Positions 40,754 through 49,487 of a stretch of 64,000 nucleotides of DNA are shown here, piece by piece. The notes below the pieces were generated by a model. The model was not told the DNA's origin, made no database searches, and saw only the letters and a list, made by a program, of their open reading frames with translations. Made by a program: the position numbers and the translations under genes. Source of the DNA: Elizabethkingia meningoseptica_A (GTDB lineage: Bacteria > Bacteroidota > Bacteroidia > Flavobacteriales > Weeksellaceae); NCBI RefSeq assembly GCF_045762675.1, contig NZ_JBJDLK010000001.1:744001-808000 (forward strand). Reading direction: 5' to 3'. How positions within the stretch are numbered: the stretch's first letter is position 1; every line of letters starts with the position of its first letter.

Positions 40754-43222
40754 ATGGCACATCGTATTTATTTATACAACTACGATAAGAAAACAAATCA
40801 GTCATTTGATACCCATCTAGGGGAATGGAACTATGAAATTCCTTTATTGTTATATCCTCTCATTGCAGAAAATATCAACGTAGAAGGTGTTGAGTTTTTC
40901 TCTGACAAAGAGCAGGGAATTGTACAGCTGCGTTACTTTTTCAATCTACTGGCGGACACCTATCAGCTGCATTATAAAAAAGCTTACTACGAACCCGTTA
41001 ATAAAATGTTTGAGTTTCTGGAGGCATTGCCTTATGACTCCTTTGTACTGAATGCAACAGATGTCTTCAATATGAGTGAAGAAAAGCATAAAGTACAGGC
41101 AAAAGAATGGCTTGTAGAGATTCAGCAGAAAAGCAGGCAGTATAAAAAAGCAGTAGAAACCCAGAATCTTTCCTTATTAGACTCTTTGTTTTCACAGTAC
41201 GGTTATTCCTCGTTTCTCGATATTTTAGAAACCGACTGGGTCAACTATGGACTGGGTTATTTTGAAGAGCTTGCTTACAAAAAAATAGCATCTTCTGTAT
41301 TCGAAGAGAATGGGAAATTTGGTTTGAAAAACTCAAAAGGTAGCATTCTGGCTCCGGCTATTTATGATGATATTTTTGAAGCAGATTATTTTTACGGTAT
41401 ATCAGTGATTCAGAAAGATAGTCTGTTCGGTTATTTGCAGAGTAACGGTAAAGAATTAGTCCCTCCGGTTTATGAAGATGCTTTTGATGTTTTCGATTTT
41501 GAATCGGAACCTTTGGGTGAAGTGAAAGTTAATGGGAAAACAGGGATCTTAAAAGTGTATTCAAACACCTGGTCGCTTCTTCCTGATTATAATACAGCAG
41601 AAGTAATCACTTATGGCTATTTATGTGTGGAAATAGACGGGAAATATGGTGTTTCTAATCTAAACGAGATGATTATTCCTGTTGAAAGTGAAAGTCCATA
41701 TGAGTATGATTATTTTCCGGAACTGTTTTTTACTAAACAAAAAGGAACCAGTAAATGCAGCTATTATACAAAAGAAGGAAATTATCTCGGTGATTTTGTA
41801 GAAGAAAGTATTGTAAAGGCTGGTGCCTGTTTCTGGGTTAAGCCGAATAAGTTTGATAAAAAAGGCAGGTTGATAGATGAAAAAGGAAATTCTGTAATAG
41901 AAGAGGCGGATCAGTTGATGCTGTTAGAACGTTTTGATTGTCTGGCGGTTTATAAAGATAAAAACTGGAAGATTTACCATACCCAGAAACATCAGTTTCT
42001 GCTGGAACATGAGCAGATTACGAAAGTAAACGGGAAACCGGATATCGAGTATAAACCTAATGTTTTTACACTGGAAATGCCAAACGGATTAGGTCTGTAT
42101 GATGCAGATCTTGATATCTGGTTAATTGCTCCTCATTCCGATATTAAACAAATTCATTATCTGGAACATGGATTTTTATCCGTTCAAAAAAAGCATGGTT
42201 ATCAGTTTTATGATTTTGAAAATGGTTTGTCCGAAAATTCGTACGACTATATTTCAAATCCTTTGAATTATAGAACGGAAGAAGGGATGCTGTTTCTGTA
42301 TCTGGGGGATAAGATGTTCAGGATGAATGAAGATAAAAGCATTCATCCGGTAGCGATATCTGAGTATGGCTCTATTTATCTGGATCGGTATTCATTCCGG
42401 GGAAAAGATCTGGAGTACTTTATTTCCTTTTATAAGCATTGGAAAGACAAGGCTGGTGACAACTCTGAACAATTCATGGATGTTGAAATCATTAAAAAGA
42501 TGGCTTTTGAGGCAAAGGAAAATGAAGATTTTACAGAAGCATTGCGCTTATTTGAACTATCTGCTCAAAAAAAGGATCTCGATAGCTGGGTAGAAATAGG
42601 TCTGTTGCTCACTGATCCTGAAATTGAAGAATTATTTGACCCCAAAAAAGGCATAGCCTATTACGAAAAAGCAGCACAACAAAATCATCCGGTAGCCTGG
42701 AATAATATTGGTGCATTGTATCAAAACGGGACCGGATATTCCTTTAACATTAAAAAAGCGATTAAGGCTTACAAAAAAGGAGCAGAATTAGGTGACGGAA
42801 TGGCACTTACCAATTTAGGTGATCTGTATTATTTTGGAGAGCATGTAAAACAGGATTACAATAAAGCTTTGGATTTCTATCAGAAAGCAGAAAAAAAATA
42901 CTACTATAATTACGATAAAATATCAGAAATTTATTATCAGCTAAGTGATTATGATAATCTCCTGGATTACTTAAAGAAAGACTATGACCAGTCTTATTCC
43001 GGGATTTATTATGGCATTCTCTATGAACAAGGTCTGGGCGTAAAAACAGATCTGAAAAAAGCCATTAAGTATTACGAACAGGCAAATGCATACAGCGCTT
43101 ATGAATACGCTACACAACGTCTGGTGTATTATTATGGTGAAAGTATGGAATTTAAAAATGACAAGAAATTTCAGAAATGGAAATCTTTTGCCGAGCAGCA
43201 TGACTTCGAAATCGACTCGTAA
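40754..43222 (+). CDS. Large WG-repeat and Sel1-repeat protein
   Basis: This 822-aa protein has no signal peptide. The N-terminal region (about 1-175, MAHRIYLYNYDKKTN start) resembles DUF7822. WG-type beta repeats (about 180-560) follow, such as ENGKFGLKNSKGSILAPAIYDD, KDSLFGYLQSNGKELVPPVYED and DGKYGVSN. Four or more Sel1/TPR-like helical repeats (about 605-800) come next, for example ISYYEK-type units with YYEKAAQQNHPVAWNNIGALY and FYQKAEKK. Such proteins are scaffolds of unknown role. It abuts the parB relic and precedes the histidine kinase gene by 56 bp. Confidence 0.8.
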   Translation: MAHRIYLYNYDKKTNQSFDTHLGEWNYEIPLLLYPLIAENINVEGVEFFSDKEQGIVQLRYFFNLLADTYQLHYKKAYYEPVNKMFEFLEALPYDSFVLNATDVFNMSEEKHKVQAKEWLVEIQQKSRQYKKAVETQNLSLLDSLFSQYGYSSFLDILETDWVNYGLGYFEELAYKKIASSVFEENGKFGLKNSKGSILAPAIYDDIFEADYFYGISVIQKDSLFGYLQSNGKELVPPVYEDAFDVFDFESEPLGEVKVNGKTGILKVYSNTWSLLPDYNTAEVITYGYLCVEIDGKYGVSNLNEMIIPVESESPYEYDYFPELFFTKQKGTSKCSYYTKEGNYLGDFVEESIVKAGACFWVKPNKFDKKGRLIDEKGNSVIEEADQLMLLERFDCLAVYKDKNWKIYHTQKHQFLLEHEQITKVNGKPDIEYKPNVFTLEMPNGLGLYDADLDIWLIAPHSDIKQIHYLEHGFLSVQKKHGYQFYDFENGLSENSYDYISNPLNYRTEEGMLFLYLGDKMFRMNEDKSIHPVAISEYGSIYLDRYSFRGKDLEYFISFYKHWKDKAGDNSEQFMDVEIIKKMAFEAKENEDFTEALRLFELSAQKKDLDSWVEIGLLLTDPEIEELFDPKKGIAYYEKAAQQNHPVAWNNIGALYQNGTGYSFNIKKAIKAYKKGAELGDGMALTNLGDLYYFGEHVKQDYNKALDFYQKAEKKYYYNYDKISEIYYQLSDYDNLLDYLKKDYDQSYSGIYYGILYEQGLGVKTDLKKAIKYYEQANAYSAYEYATQRLVYYYGESMEFKNDKKFQKWKSFAEQHDFEIDS

Positions 43223-43281
43223 GTATTTTACCTATATTTACGCTCTTTAATGCAATAAAACTTAATAGAGAGAAGGGTTTG

Positions 43282-45489
43282 ATGTACAGGTTATTATTTA
43301 TATTCACTTTACTTATTTGTCCGTTTTTTGCCTCGGCGCAAGATGTTTTAAGCAGATTGGAAAAAGAATATAACAATGCTTCTGGTGATACAGCGGAGCA
43401 GTTAAATCTGGCTCCGAAATATGCTACGGCCTTATTTTTCCATAATTTAAAATCCAGATCCTATCAGATTTTGGAAAAGAGCATTCCTGTCGCAGCAAAA
43501 CAAACTGATGGGAAATACGCGACCATTTTATACGCTGTTCAGGCAATGAATTACAGACTTGACAATAAAGAATCCGAGTCTTTAAAGAGCCTGGAAATGG
43601 CAAGGCTGTATAGTTTGAGAACGGGTAGTAACGAAGCTAAAGGCTATCTGCAATATGCTAAAGGCTGGATTTTAATACGCAATAATAAAACAACAGAGGC
43701 CGTTGCTTCTTACCTGAAAGCTATTGAATATTACGAAAACTCACCAACGACTTCCACTTTGTATGGAAGATTTGGCAACGCTGCCAAAGAATTGTCTGCT
43801 ATTTATTCTAATCTTAATGAATACCAGCTGGAAGAAAAATACAGCAAGCAGTTTCTGGTGTTAGCCTCCAAACAAAATGACCCAAATCTGATCTTCGATG
43901 CCTATATGCGGATGGGCTATGTATATGAACAAAAATATGCTCAGAATCCATCGGATACCAATTCCAGAAACAGGGCAGAGCAGTATTACCTGCAGGCCAT
44001 TACGACTTTCAACAAAAATAAAGAGGCGATGCTCAACAGGAGCAATCTTTCTTATGCAGCGATTAATTTAGCCAATTTATATACCGGTTTTAACAGAGAT
44101 AAGGCCATGCAATATGCCCAGTTGGCCAATAAAGTAAGTCTGGAAACAGGGAATGCCATTCATATTGCTTCTTCATTCGGGATTTTGGCAGAGCTGGCTA
44201 TAGAAGATAAAAATTATGATCTGGCTAAGGCTTACTTTCTAAAAGCCTCTATGGAAATAGGCAAAAGTCCGGTTAGAGATCATAATATAGAATTGTCTAT
44301 TCTGGAATCCCTGTCACGGATTAGTGAAGAACAAGGCAATTATAAAGAAGCATTGGTGTATTATAAAAGTTATGTAGATAAATACAAGAGCGTTTATGAT
44401 CAGGAAAAACTGGATATTACCAAAAGATTGGAGTCACAGTTTGAGAAAGAGCGACAGGAACAGAAGTATATCAAACTGCAACTTGAAAGTGATAAAAAAG
44501 CACAGGAAATTAAGTTAATCAATATGCTCCGGGCGCAACGCGAGCAAGTGTACAACAATTTAAAACTGGTAGAAGAAAATCAACGGGAACGTTTAAAATT
44601 TTCAGAACTTGAGTCAGAGAAAAAAGAACAGCAGCTTCGTCTGGCAAAGCTGGAAACCAAACAAAAGAACAATGATATTAACAGCTATAAAAAGTTGCTG
44701 GCATTCAAAGAAAAAATCAATACCTACTATACTGTTTTTATTATAGTTTTCATTATTCTGATTTTCCTCTTGCTTTATGCCTATAAACAAAGGGCAAATT
44801 CAATGAAGCAAAGGGATGAATTACACGCTCTGGCATTAGAAAAAGAAAAGCAAAACTCAAAAATATCTACGCTTACAGCTTTGCTGGAAGGACAGGAACA
44901 GGAGAGAGGCCGTCTGGCCCGTGACCTGCATGACGGATTAGGCGGTTTGCTATCGGGAACCAAGCTTCAATTGTCTTATTTAGATCCTCATCAGTCTGAA
45001 AACATTGAAGCCGGAATTTCAAAATCGATTAATCAGATCGATGGCGCAGTAGAAGAGCTGAGACGTGTAGCGCATAATTTAATGCCGGATTTATTAATGA
45101 AATACGGTCTGGAAGTAGCCATTCAGGAGTTTGCTTCCCGTATGTCCAACAGCGCATTGAATATCCACACTGAATTTATCAATTACAGTAATTCCATATC
45201 AGAAGAAAAACAACTGCTGCTTTACAGAATCATTCAGGAATTGGTGAACAACGTTATAAAACATGCCAAAGCTTCTGAAATAATTATTCAGATAAGTGAA
45301 GCGGAAAATGTATTAAATCTCACAGTGGAGGATGATGGTAAAGGTTTTGACCGCAAAAGTGTAGATGTCAGAAAAACAGCCGGTTTTCATAATATAGAAT
45401 CAAGGGTACAGTTTTTAAAAGGAACAATGAATATTACGTCCGAACTAAATATTGGTACCAGCATAGAACTTCAAATTCCTATTCATTAA
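43282..45489 (+). CDS. TPR-containing sensor histidine kinase (HisKA_3 type)
   Basis: This 735-aa protein has a signal peptide (about 1-20) and a periplasmic region of about six TPR-like repeats (about 60-370). A long coiled coil (about 370-475), one transmembrane helix (about 483-503), a HisKA_3 domain with His550 in RDLHDGLGG, and a HATPase domain with DDGKGFD follow. I use the ATG at 43282, not the TTG three bases before. It is followed 2 bp later by its NarL-type regulator, so together they form a two-component system. The signal is unknown; TPR sensors of this type usually bind a partner protein. Confidence 0.9.
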   Translation: MYRLLFIFTLLICPFFASAQDVLSRLEKEYNNASGDTAEQLNLAPKYATALFFHNLKSRSYQILEKSIPVAAKQTDGKYATILYAVQAMNYRLDNKESESLKSLEMARLYSLRTGSNEAKGYLQYAKGWILIRNNKTTEAVASYLKAIEYYENSPTTSTLYGRFGNAAKELSAIYSNLNEYQLEEKYSKQFLVLASKQNDPNLIFDAYMRMGYVYEQKYAQNPSDTNSRNRAEQYYLQAITTFNKNKEAMLNRSNLSYAAINLANLYTGFNRDKAMQYAQLANKVSLETGNAIHIASSFGILAELAIEDKNYDLAKAYFLKASMEIGKSPVRDHNIELSILESLSRISEEQGNYKEALVYYKSYVDKYKSVYDQEKLDITKRLESQFEKERQEQKYIKLQLESDKKAQEIKLINMLRAQREQVYNNLKLVEENQRERLKFSELESEKKEQQLRLAKLETKQKNNDINSYKKLLAFKEKINTYYTVFIIVFIILIFLLLYAYKQRANSMKQRDELHALALEKEKQNSKISTLTALLEGQEQERGRLARDLHDGLGGLLSGTKLQLSYLDPHQSENIEAGISKSINQIDGAVEELRRVAHNLMPDLLMKYGLEVAIQEFASRMSNSALNIHTEFINYSNSISEEKQLLLYRIIQELVNNVIKHAKASEIIIQISEAENVLNLTVEDDGKGFDRKSVDVRKTAGFHNIESRVQFLKGTMNITSELNIGTSIELQIPIH

Positions 45490-45491
45490 AC

Positions 45492-46121
45492 ATGATAAAA
45501 GTAGCCATAACAGACGATCATCCGCTTCTATTAGAAGGGCTGAAAAATATTTTAGGAAATAGTAACACTATTGATGTCGTAGATTGTTTCAAAAACGTTT
45601 CGGAAATGAATATCGGACTGAGAAAACAACCTGTCGATATTTTATTACTGGACATTAATCTGGCAGATATCAACAGTATAGAGCTTATAAAACCATTAAA
45701 GAAAAAGTTTGAGAATCTGCAAATTATTATGCTTAGCGTTCACAATGAATTGCCTGTAATTAACAGTACCTTAGCTGAAGGTGCCTTGGGATACATTCAG
45801 AAAAATGCTTCCGTTTCCGAGATTCTGGAAGGTATCAGTACTGTATATTCCGGGAAACGCTTTTTATGTTCCCAAACGAAGTCCGTTCTAGAGAAAAAAT
45901 CGACAGAAGGCTTACATCAGGTTCCGAAACTCACGCGGAGAGAAAAGGAAATTTTAGCTGAAGCAGCAAAAGGATTAACGACCAATCAGATCGCAGAGAA
46001 ACTATTTATCAGCCATCATACAGTAGAAAGCCACCGGAAAAATCTTATTGAAAAATTTCAGACATCTAATCTCAGCTCGGCCATTAAACTGGCCATAGAA
46101 TACGGATTGATTATCGAATAA
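45492..46121 (+). CDS. NarL/LuxR-type response regulator
   Basis: This 209-aa protein has a receiver domain with acidic pocket DDHP and phospho-acceptor Asp54 in LLLDINLAD. The conserved Thr/Ser region is IIMLSVHN and the Lys is in IQKNAS. The C-terminal LuxR HTH shows LTRREKEILAEAAKGLTTNQIA and SHHTVESHRKNL. It starts 2 bp after the histidine kinase gene, so it is the kinase's cognate regulator. A strong terminator follows. Confidence 0.93.
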   Translation: MIKVAITDDHPLLLEGLKNILGNSNTIDVVDCFKNVSEMNIGLRKQPVDILLLDINLADINSIELIKPLKKKFENLQIIMLSVHNELPVINSTLAEGALGYIQKNASVSEILEGISTVYSGKRFLCSQTKSVLEKKSTEGLHQVPKLTRREKEILAEAAKGLTTNQIAEKLFISHHTVESHRKNLIEKFQTSNLSSAIKLAIEYGLIIE

Positions 46122-46136
46122 AATATTTATCCCGCA

Positions 46137-46171
46137 AAAAGGTCTGCTTACATTCTGTAAGCAGACCTTTT
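46137..46171 (+). terminator. Terminator after the response regulator gene
   Basis: A perfect 16-bp stem AAAAGGTCTGCTTACA / TGTAAGCAGACCTTTT with a TTC loop. It can also act on the convergent minus-strand gene. Confidence 0.9.
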
Positions 46172-46201
46172 ATATAATCAAGTTAATTCGGTGCGCGATT
46201 A

Positions 46202-46768
46202 TTAATCTGTGAACTTCAGCACAGCATTAAACAGGTTTTTCTTTCCTGTTAAATCATAGTCGTCATTGTATACAGGCTCATACATTAATACATAAGTACT
46301 TCCTTCAAAATCTTTTAAATCAACGGGCTGTGCTATCATAACATCATAAAACTTTGTAATTGTACGGGTAGCAGTCCATTTCTTTAGGTTTCCTTTGGGA
46401 GTTTTGTCAAATCTGTGATCTTTTGCATCTGTAAAATACCAGTATGATGGTGCCGTATCCATCAAAAGAAGCTCTTTATCTTTATTGTATAATTCTTCCG
46501 CCATGCCAGTATTCTGAAACCATTGTACCTCAGAGTTATAAGTGTCTAAAGCTGCATTGTAAATATTTTCATCTGTAGTTGCTCCGATTAAAAAACCTTC
46601 AAGATTTGTCGATGTAACTTCGAATTGAAAAGTTGTTTTTTTCAGTTCATAAGTATTATCTACAGGTTCAATTACTTTTCCGTTTTGTTTAACAACTACT
46701 TTTAATGATTGTGCAAACGTCATAAGACCCAGTAAAGAAAAAATAATGGTAAGACTTATTTTTTTCAT
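46202..46768 (-). CDS. Exported protein of unknown function
   Basis: This 188-aa protein has a signal peptide (MKKISLTIIFSLLGLMTFAQ). The mature part has beta-strand character, aromatic residues (SYWYFTDAKDHRFD) and a YEPVYNDDYDLTG segment near the end. No family is recognised. It has its own -7 box upstream and converges on the response-regulator gene. Confidence 0.6.
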   Translation of the reverse strand: MKKISLTIIFSLLGLMTFAQSLKVVVKQNGKVIEPVDNTYELKKTTFQFEVTSTNLEGFLIGATTDENIYNAALDTYNSEVQWFQNTGMAEELYNKDKELLLMDTAPSYWYFTDAKDHRFDKTPKGNLKKWTATRTITKFYDVMIAQPVDLKDFEGSTYVLMYEPVYNDDYDLTGKKNLFNAVLKFTD

Positions 46769-46791
46769 TGTATATCTTTAAATAACTGCAG

Positions 46792-46799
46792 CAAAGATA
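46792..46799 (-). promoter_or_regulatory. -7 box for the minus-strand exported protein gene
   Basis: TATCTTTG on the minus strand, 23 nt before the ATG at 46768. Confidence 0.45.
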
Positions 46800-46869
46800 T
46801 TGGACTTTGCCTCTAAAAACACTGGCTGATTTCAGGGGTTTTTTGTAATTGGCAATTCAAAAAATTAAT

Positions 46870-46903
46870 AAAAAAACCTACCAAGTTTCTGAAACCTGGT
46901 AGG
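46870..46903 (-). terminator. Terminator after prmC, formed by a family II repeat
   Basis: On the minus strand, CCTACCAGGTTTC pairs with AAACTTGGTAGG and is followed by eight T. The same hairpin is copy 2 of the AACCTG/AGGTTT repeat family. Confidence 0.75.
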
Positions 46904-46949
46904 ATTATATAAAATTATTTATTGGTTTAATTACAGAAAATTTACCCAA

Positions 46950-47789
46950 TTATTTCGTTCCCCATATCATTCGGTCATTGCCGGATAAATCCTTTAGCAG
47001 ATGAACTTCGGAAAGTTTATTCCGGTAAAGTGCTAAGGTTTCAGGGCCAAACTTCTGGTTGATTTCCAGGAATATAAAACCACCATCGTTAAGGTTTTCT
47101 TCTGTGTCGTCTGCGATTTTACGATAAAAAGCCAGAACATCATTTTCAGGGGCAAAAAGCGCCATCACAGGTTCAAAATCCTTCACACCCTTATGGATGT
47201 CAACTTCTTCTTCAACGCCAATATACGGAGGATTGCTAATGATGACATCAAAAGATCCGGAAAGTGCTGTGTCCAGATAATTCTGATGGATAAGATGCAG
47301 GTTAACTTCATGAAGCACTGCATTTTTTTTAGCAATTTCTAAAGCTTTCTCTGAATAATCCAGCGCATAAACAACAGCGTTTTTAAGGTGTTTTGCAATT
47401 GTAACAGCAATACAGCCGGAACCTGTTCCGATATCAAGTATCCTGATTTCTTTACCATTCGGAACTTTTGATAAAACAAGCTCAATAAGCTCCTCGGTTT
47501 CAGGTCGTGGGATGAGTACATTTTCATTAACAAAAAATACTTCCCCATAGAAATAAGCCTTTCCCAGGATTTGCTGGTAAGGTTTTCCGGATTTCAGTTC
47601 GTGCAACGCCAGTTTAAACTTTGCTATAACAGAATCTTCTACTATTTCCTCTGTATTCATTTTAAGCTGAATACTGTTATACTGGAGGTATTCTTCTGCA
47701 AAATAGGAAAAGAGACTCTGAATTTCAGTTACGGAATAAAGTTCCTGCAACTCTGTATGAAAAAGTTGCTGTAATTCACAAATTTTCAC
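46950..47789 (-). CDS. prmC: Release factor glutamine N5-methyltransferase
   Basis: This 279-aa SAM-dependent enzyme methylates the GGQ glutamine of peptide release factors. The N-terminal helical domain contacts the factor. The SAM loop is ILDIGTGSGCIAVTIAKHL and the catalytic motif is ISNPPYIG. It is the last gene of a minus-strand series after yaaA, with a 3-bp gap, and has a strong terminator. Confidence 0.94.
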   Translation of the reverse strand: MKICELQQLFHTELQELYSVTEIQSLFSYFAEEYLQYNSIQLKMNTEEIVEDSVIAKFKLALHELKSGKPYQQILGKAYFYGEVFFVNENVLIPRPETEELIELVLSKVPNGKEIRILDIGTGSGCIAVTIAKHLKNAVVYALDYSEKALEIAKKNAVLHEVNLHLIHQNYLDTALSGSFDVIISNPPYIGVEEEVDIHKGVKDFEPVMALFAPENDVLAFYRKIADDTEENLNDGGFIFLEINQKFGPETLALYRNKLSEVHLLKDLSGNDRMIWGTK

Positions 47790-47792
47790 TGT

Positions 47793-48551
47793 TTATCGTG
47801 TAAAGATGAAACGGTGCTCGGTAGATAAAGCATCATTGAAAAGATAGCCTTCCAGATTGAATGCTTTTACATCATTAAGCTTCTCGATATTATTCTGAGC
47901 ACAGAACCGGGCAACAAGGCCGCGGGCATGCTTGGTGTATACAACAATGGTTTTGTGTTTTCCTTCTTTTTCTTCATAGAAATCGAATTCAATAACCGGA
48001 GCTTTTAGTTTTTTCTTGTCTACTGCCTTGCTGTATTCGTTACTAGCAAGATTCAATACAAAATCTTTAGCCTTTAACTGGCTGTTAAGCTCTTCTGTTA
48101 CTTTTTCAGTCCAGAAGCTATACAGATTTTTATAGCTTTCGAAGCTAAAGCCGCAGCCCATTTCCAGCCGGTATAACATAACTTTGTCAGAAGGTTTTAA
48201 AAGACCGTAAAGACCGGAGAGCATTCTTAAATTTTTCTGTAAGAAATCAACAGCAGGTTTATCCAGTGTTTTTACATCCAGTCCTCTGTAAACTTCTCCT
48301 GCGAAAGCAAAAAGGGCAGAGGTAGAATTCTTTGCCGTTGGTTTTGTCGTCCATTTCTGGTTTCGTTCCCAATTTTCATTGGCAAGTTTGTCAGAAATAT
48401 GCATAAGCTCTTTAATAAACTTAGGATCTTTTTCTTTCAGGTACTTCTGTATATGTGCTGCTTCTTCTATAAATTTTGGGGTGCTGGCTTTCAGCATATC
48501 GGTTTTATGATCGATATTCATCAGCTTAGCCGGAGAAATAAGTATCTTCAT
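47793..48551 (-). CDS. yaaA: Peroxide stress protein YaaA (DUF328/UPF0246)
   Basis: This 252-aa protein matches the YaaA family from the N-terminus (MKILISPAKLMNI) through RMLSGLYGLLKPSDKVMLYRLEMG to the C-terminal KHARGLVARF. In E. coli YaaA lowers free iron and DNA damage during peroxide stress, and it has DNA-binding ability. It lies between the Sua5/YrdC gene (9-bp gap) and prmC (3-bp gap), so the three are probably one transcript. Confidence 0.93.
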   Translation of the reverse strand: MKILISPAKLMNIDHKTDMLKASTPKFIEEAAHIQKYLKEKDPKFIKELMHISDKLANENWERNQKWTTKPTAKNSTSALFAFAGEVYRGLDVKTLDKPAVDFLQKNLRMLSGLYGLLKPSDKVMLYRLEMGCGFSFESYKNLYSFWTEKVTEELNSQLKAKDFVLNLASNEYSKAVDKKKLKAPVIEFDFYEEKEGKHKTIVVYTKHARGLVARFCAQNNIEKLNDVKAFNLEGYLFNDALSTEHRFIFTR

Positions 48552-48560
48552 GTTTTCTTG

Positions 48561-49178
48561 TTAATCTTCAAAATTTCCTTTTCCTTCTCTTACAATCTCT
48601 GGTTCTCCCTGTGTAAGATCTACAATCGTCGATGCTTTATTGTCACCATACCCGGAGTCAATAACGATATCTACTAAATGATCATACTTTTCAGCAATGA
48701 GTTCAGGGTCAGTAGTATATTCAATAACATCATCATCGTCTTTTATAGAAGTAGATGCTATCGGGTGTCCTAGCTTGGAAACAATAAGCTGGGGAATAGG
48801 GTGATCGGGTACTCTTATACCAATTGTTTTCTGTCCTTTATAAGCTAATGGCAATGTTTTGTTAGCTTCCAGAATAAATGTAAAAGGACCGGGTAAATAA
48901 TGTTTTAATAATCTGAATGTCGCTGTATCTATCGGTCTGGAAAACTCAGATAAATGACTCAGATCATTACAGATAATAGAGAAATGTGCTTTTTCCAGCT
49001 TAACACCCTTTATCTGTGCTAATTTTTCCATGGCCTTAATATCAAATATATTGCAGCCCAGCGCATAAACAGTATCTGAAGGGTATATAATAAGCCCTCC
49101 GTTATCCAGTGTTTTTACAACTTCCTGAATAAGATTTTCCTGCGGATTTTCCGGATAAATTTTTAAAATCTTTGCCAT
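48561..49178 (-). CDS. Threonylcarbamoyl-AMP synthase (Sua5/YciO/YrdC family)
   Basis: This 205-aa protein has the YrdC fold and should make threonylcarbamoyl-AMP from Thr, bicarbonate and ATP for t6A37 of tRNA. Family marks are GGLIIYPSDTVYALGCN, a Lys-rich strand near 55, YLPGPFTFIL and IGIRVPDHPIPQLI. It is short, with no Sua5 C-terminal domain, so a YciO-type paralogue cannot be excluded. A TAACTTTG -7 box lies just upstream. Confidence 0.88.
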   Translation of the reverse strand: MAKILKIYPENPQENLIQEVVKTLDNGGLIIYPSDTVYALGCNIFDIKAMEKLAQIKGVKLEKAHFSIICNDLSHLSEFSRPIDTATFRLLKHYLPGPFTFILEANKTLPLAYKGQKTIGIRVPDHPIPQLIVSKLGHPIASTSIKDDDDVIEYTTDPELIAEKYDHLVDIVIDSGYGDNKASTIVDLTQGEPEIVREGKGNFED

Positions 49179-49487
49179 GTAACAAAGTTAAGCATTTTTA
49201 TGGCTGAATCTGAAACGGAACATACAAAGTAAAAGTCCTGTTAATTTTTTATCAGTATTATTTAACACTTTAGATATAAATTATTCCCTATTATAGTTCA
49301 CTTTATCTCAAGAGCCTTAAGTGGTTTTCATTTTAATCAAATCCAAGATAAGGTCTCCAAGATATTTAGATCATAATTTAAAAATTATAAGAATAATTCT
49401 GTAAACCGGCCTGGAGATTGATAAACAGGTGAACATATTAATAATATATTCACTAATTTTAGCGCTTTGTAAACTAATAGTGTTAAT
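49179..49487. other. Intergenic region with only a promoter candidate
   Basis: This stretch of 309 bp separates the divergent Sua5/YrdC-type and S9 peptidase genes. I see TAACTTTG on the minus strand (49190-49183), a -7 box 4 nt before the minus-strand ATG, and no clear box for the S9 gene. No coding or RNA feature is visible; the sequence is AT-rich and without strong hairpins. Confidence 0.5.

Noticed and set aside
40573..40788. Small 71-residue gene
   Set aside because: Its ParB-like part continues an upstream ParB frame after a frameshift; the remainder has no coding character.
49179..49487. Riboswitch or small RNA upstream of the S9 peptidase gene
   Set aside because: No conserved stem set, terminator or paired regions stand out in this AT-rich spacer.
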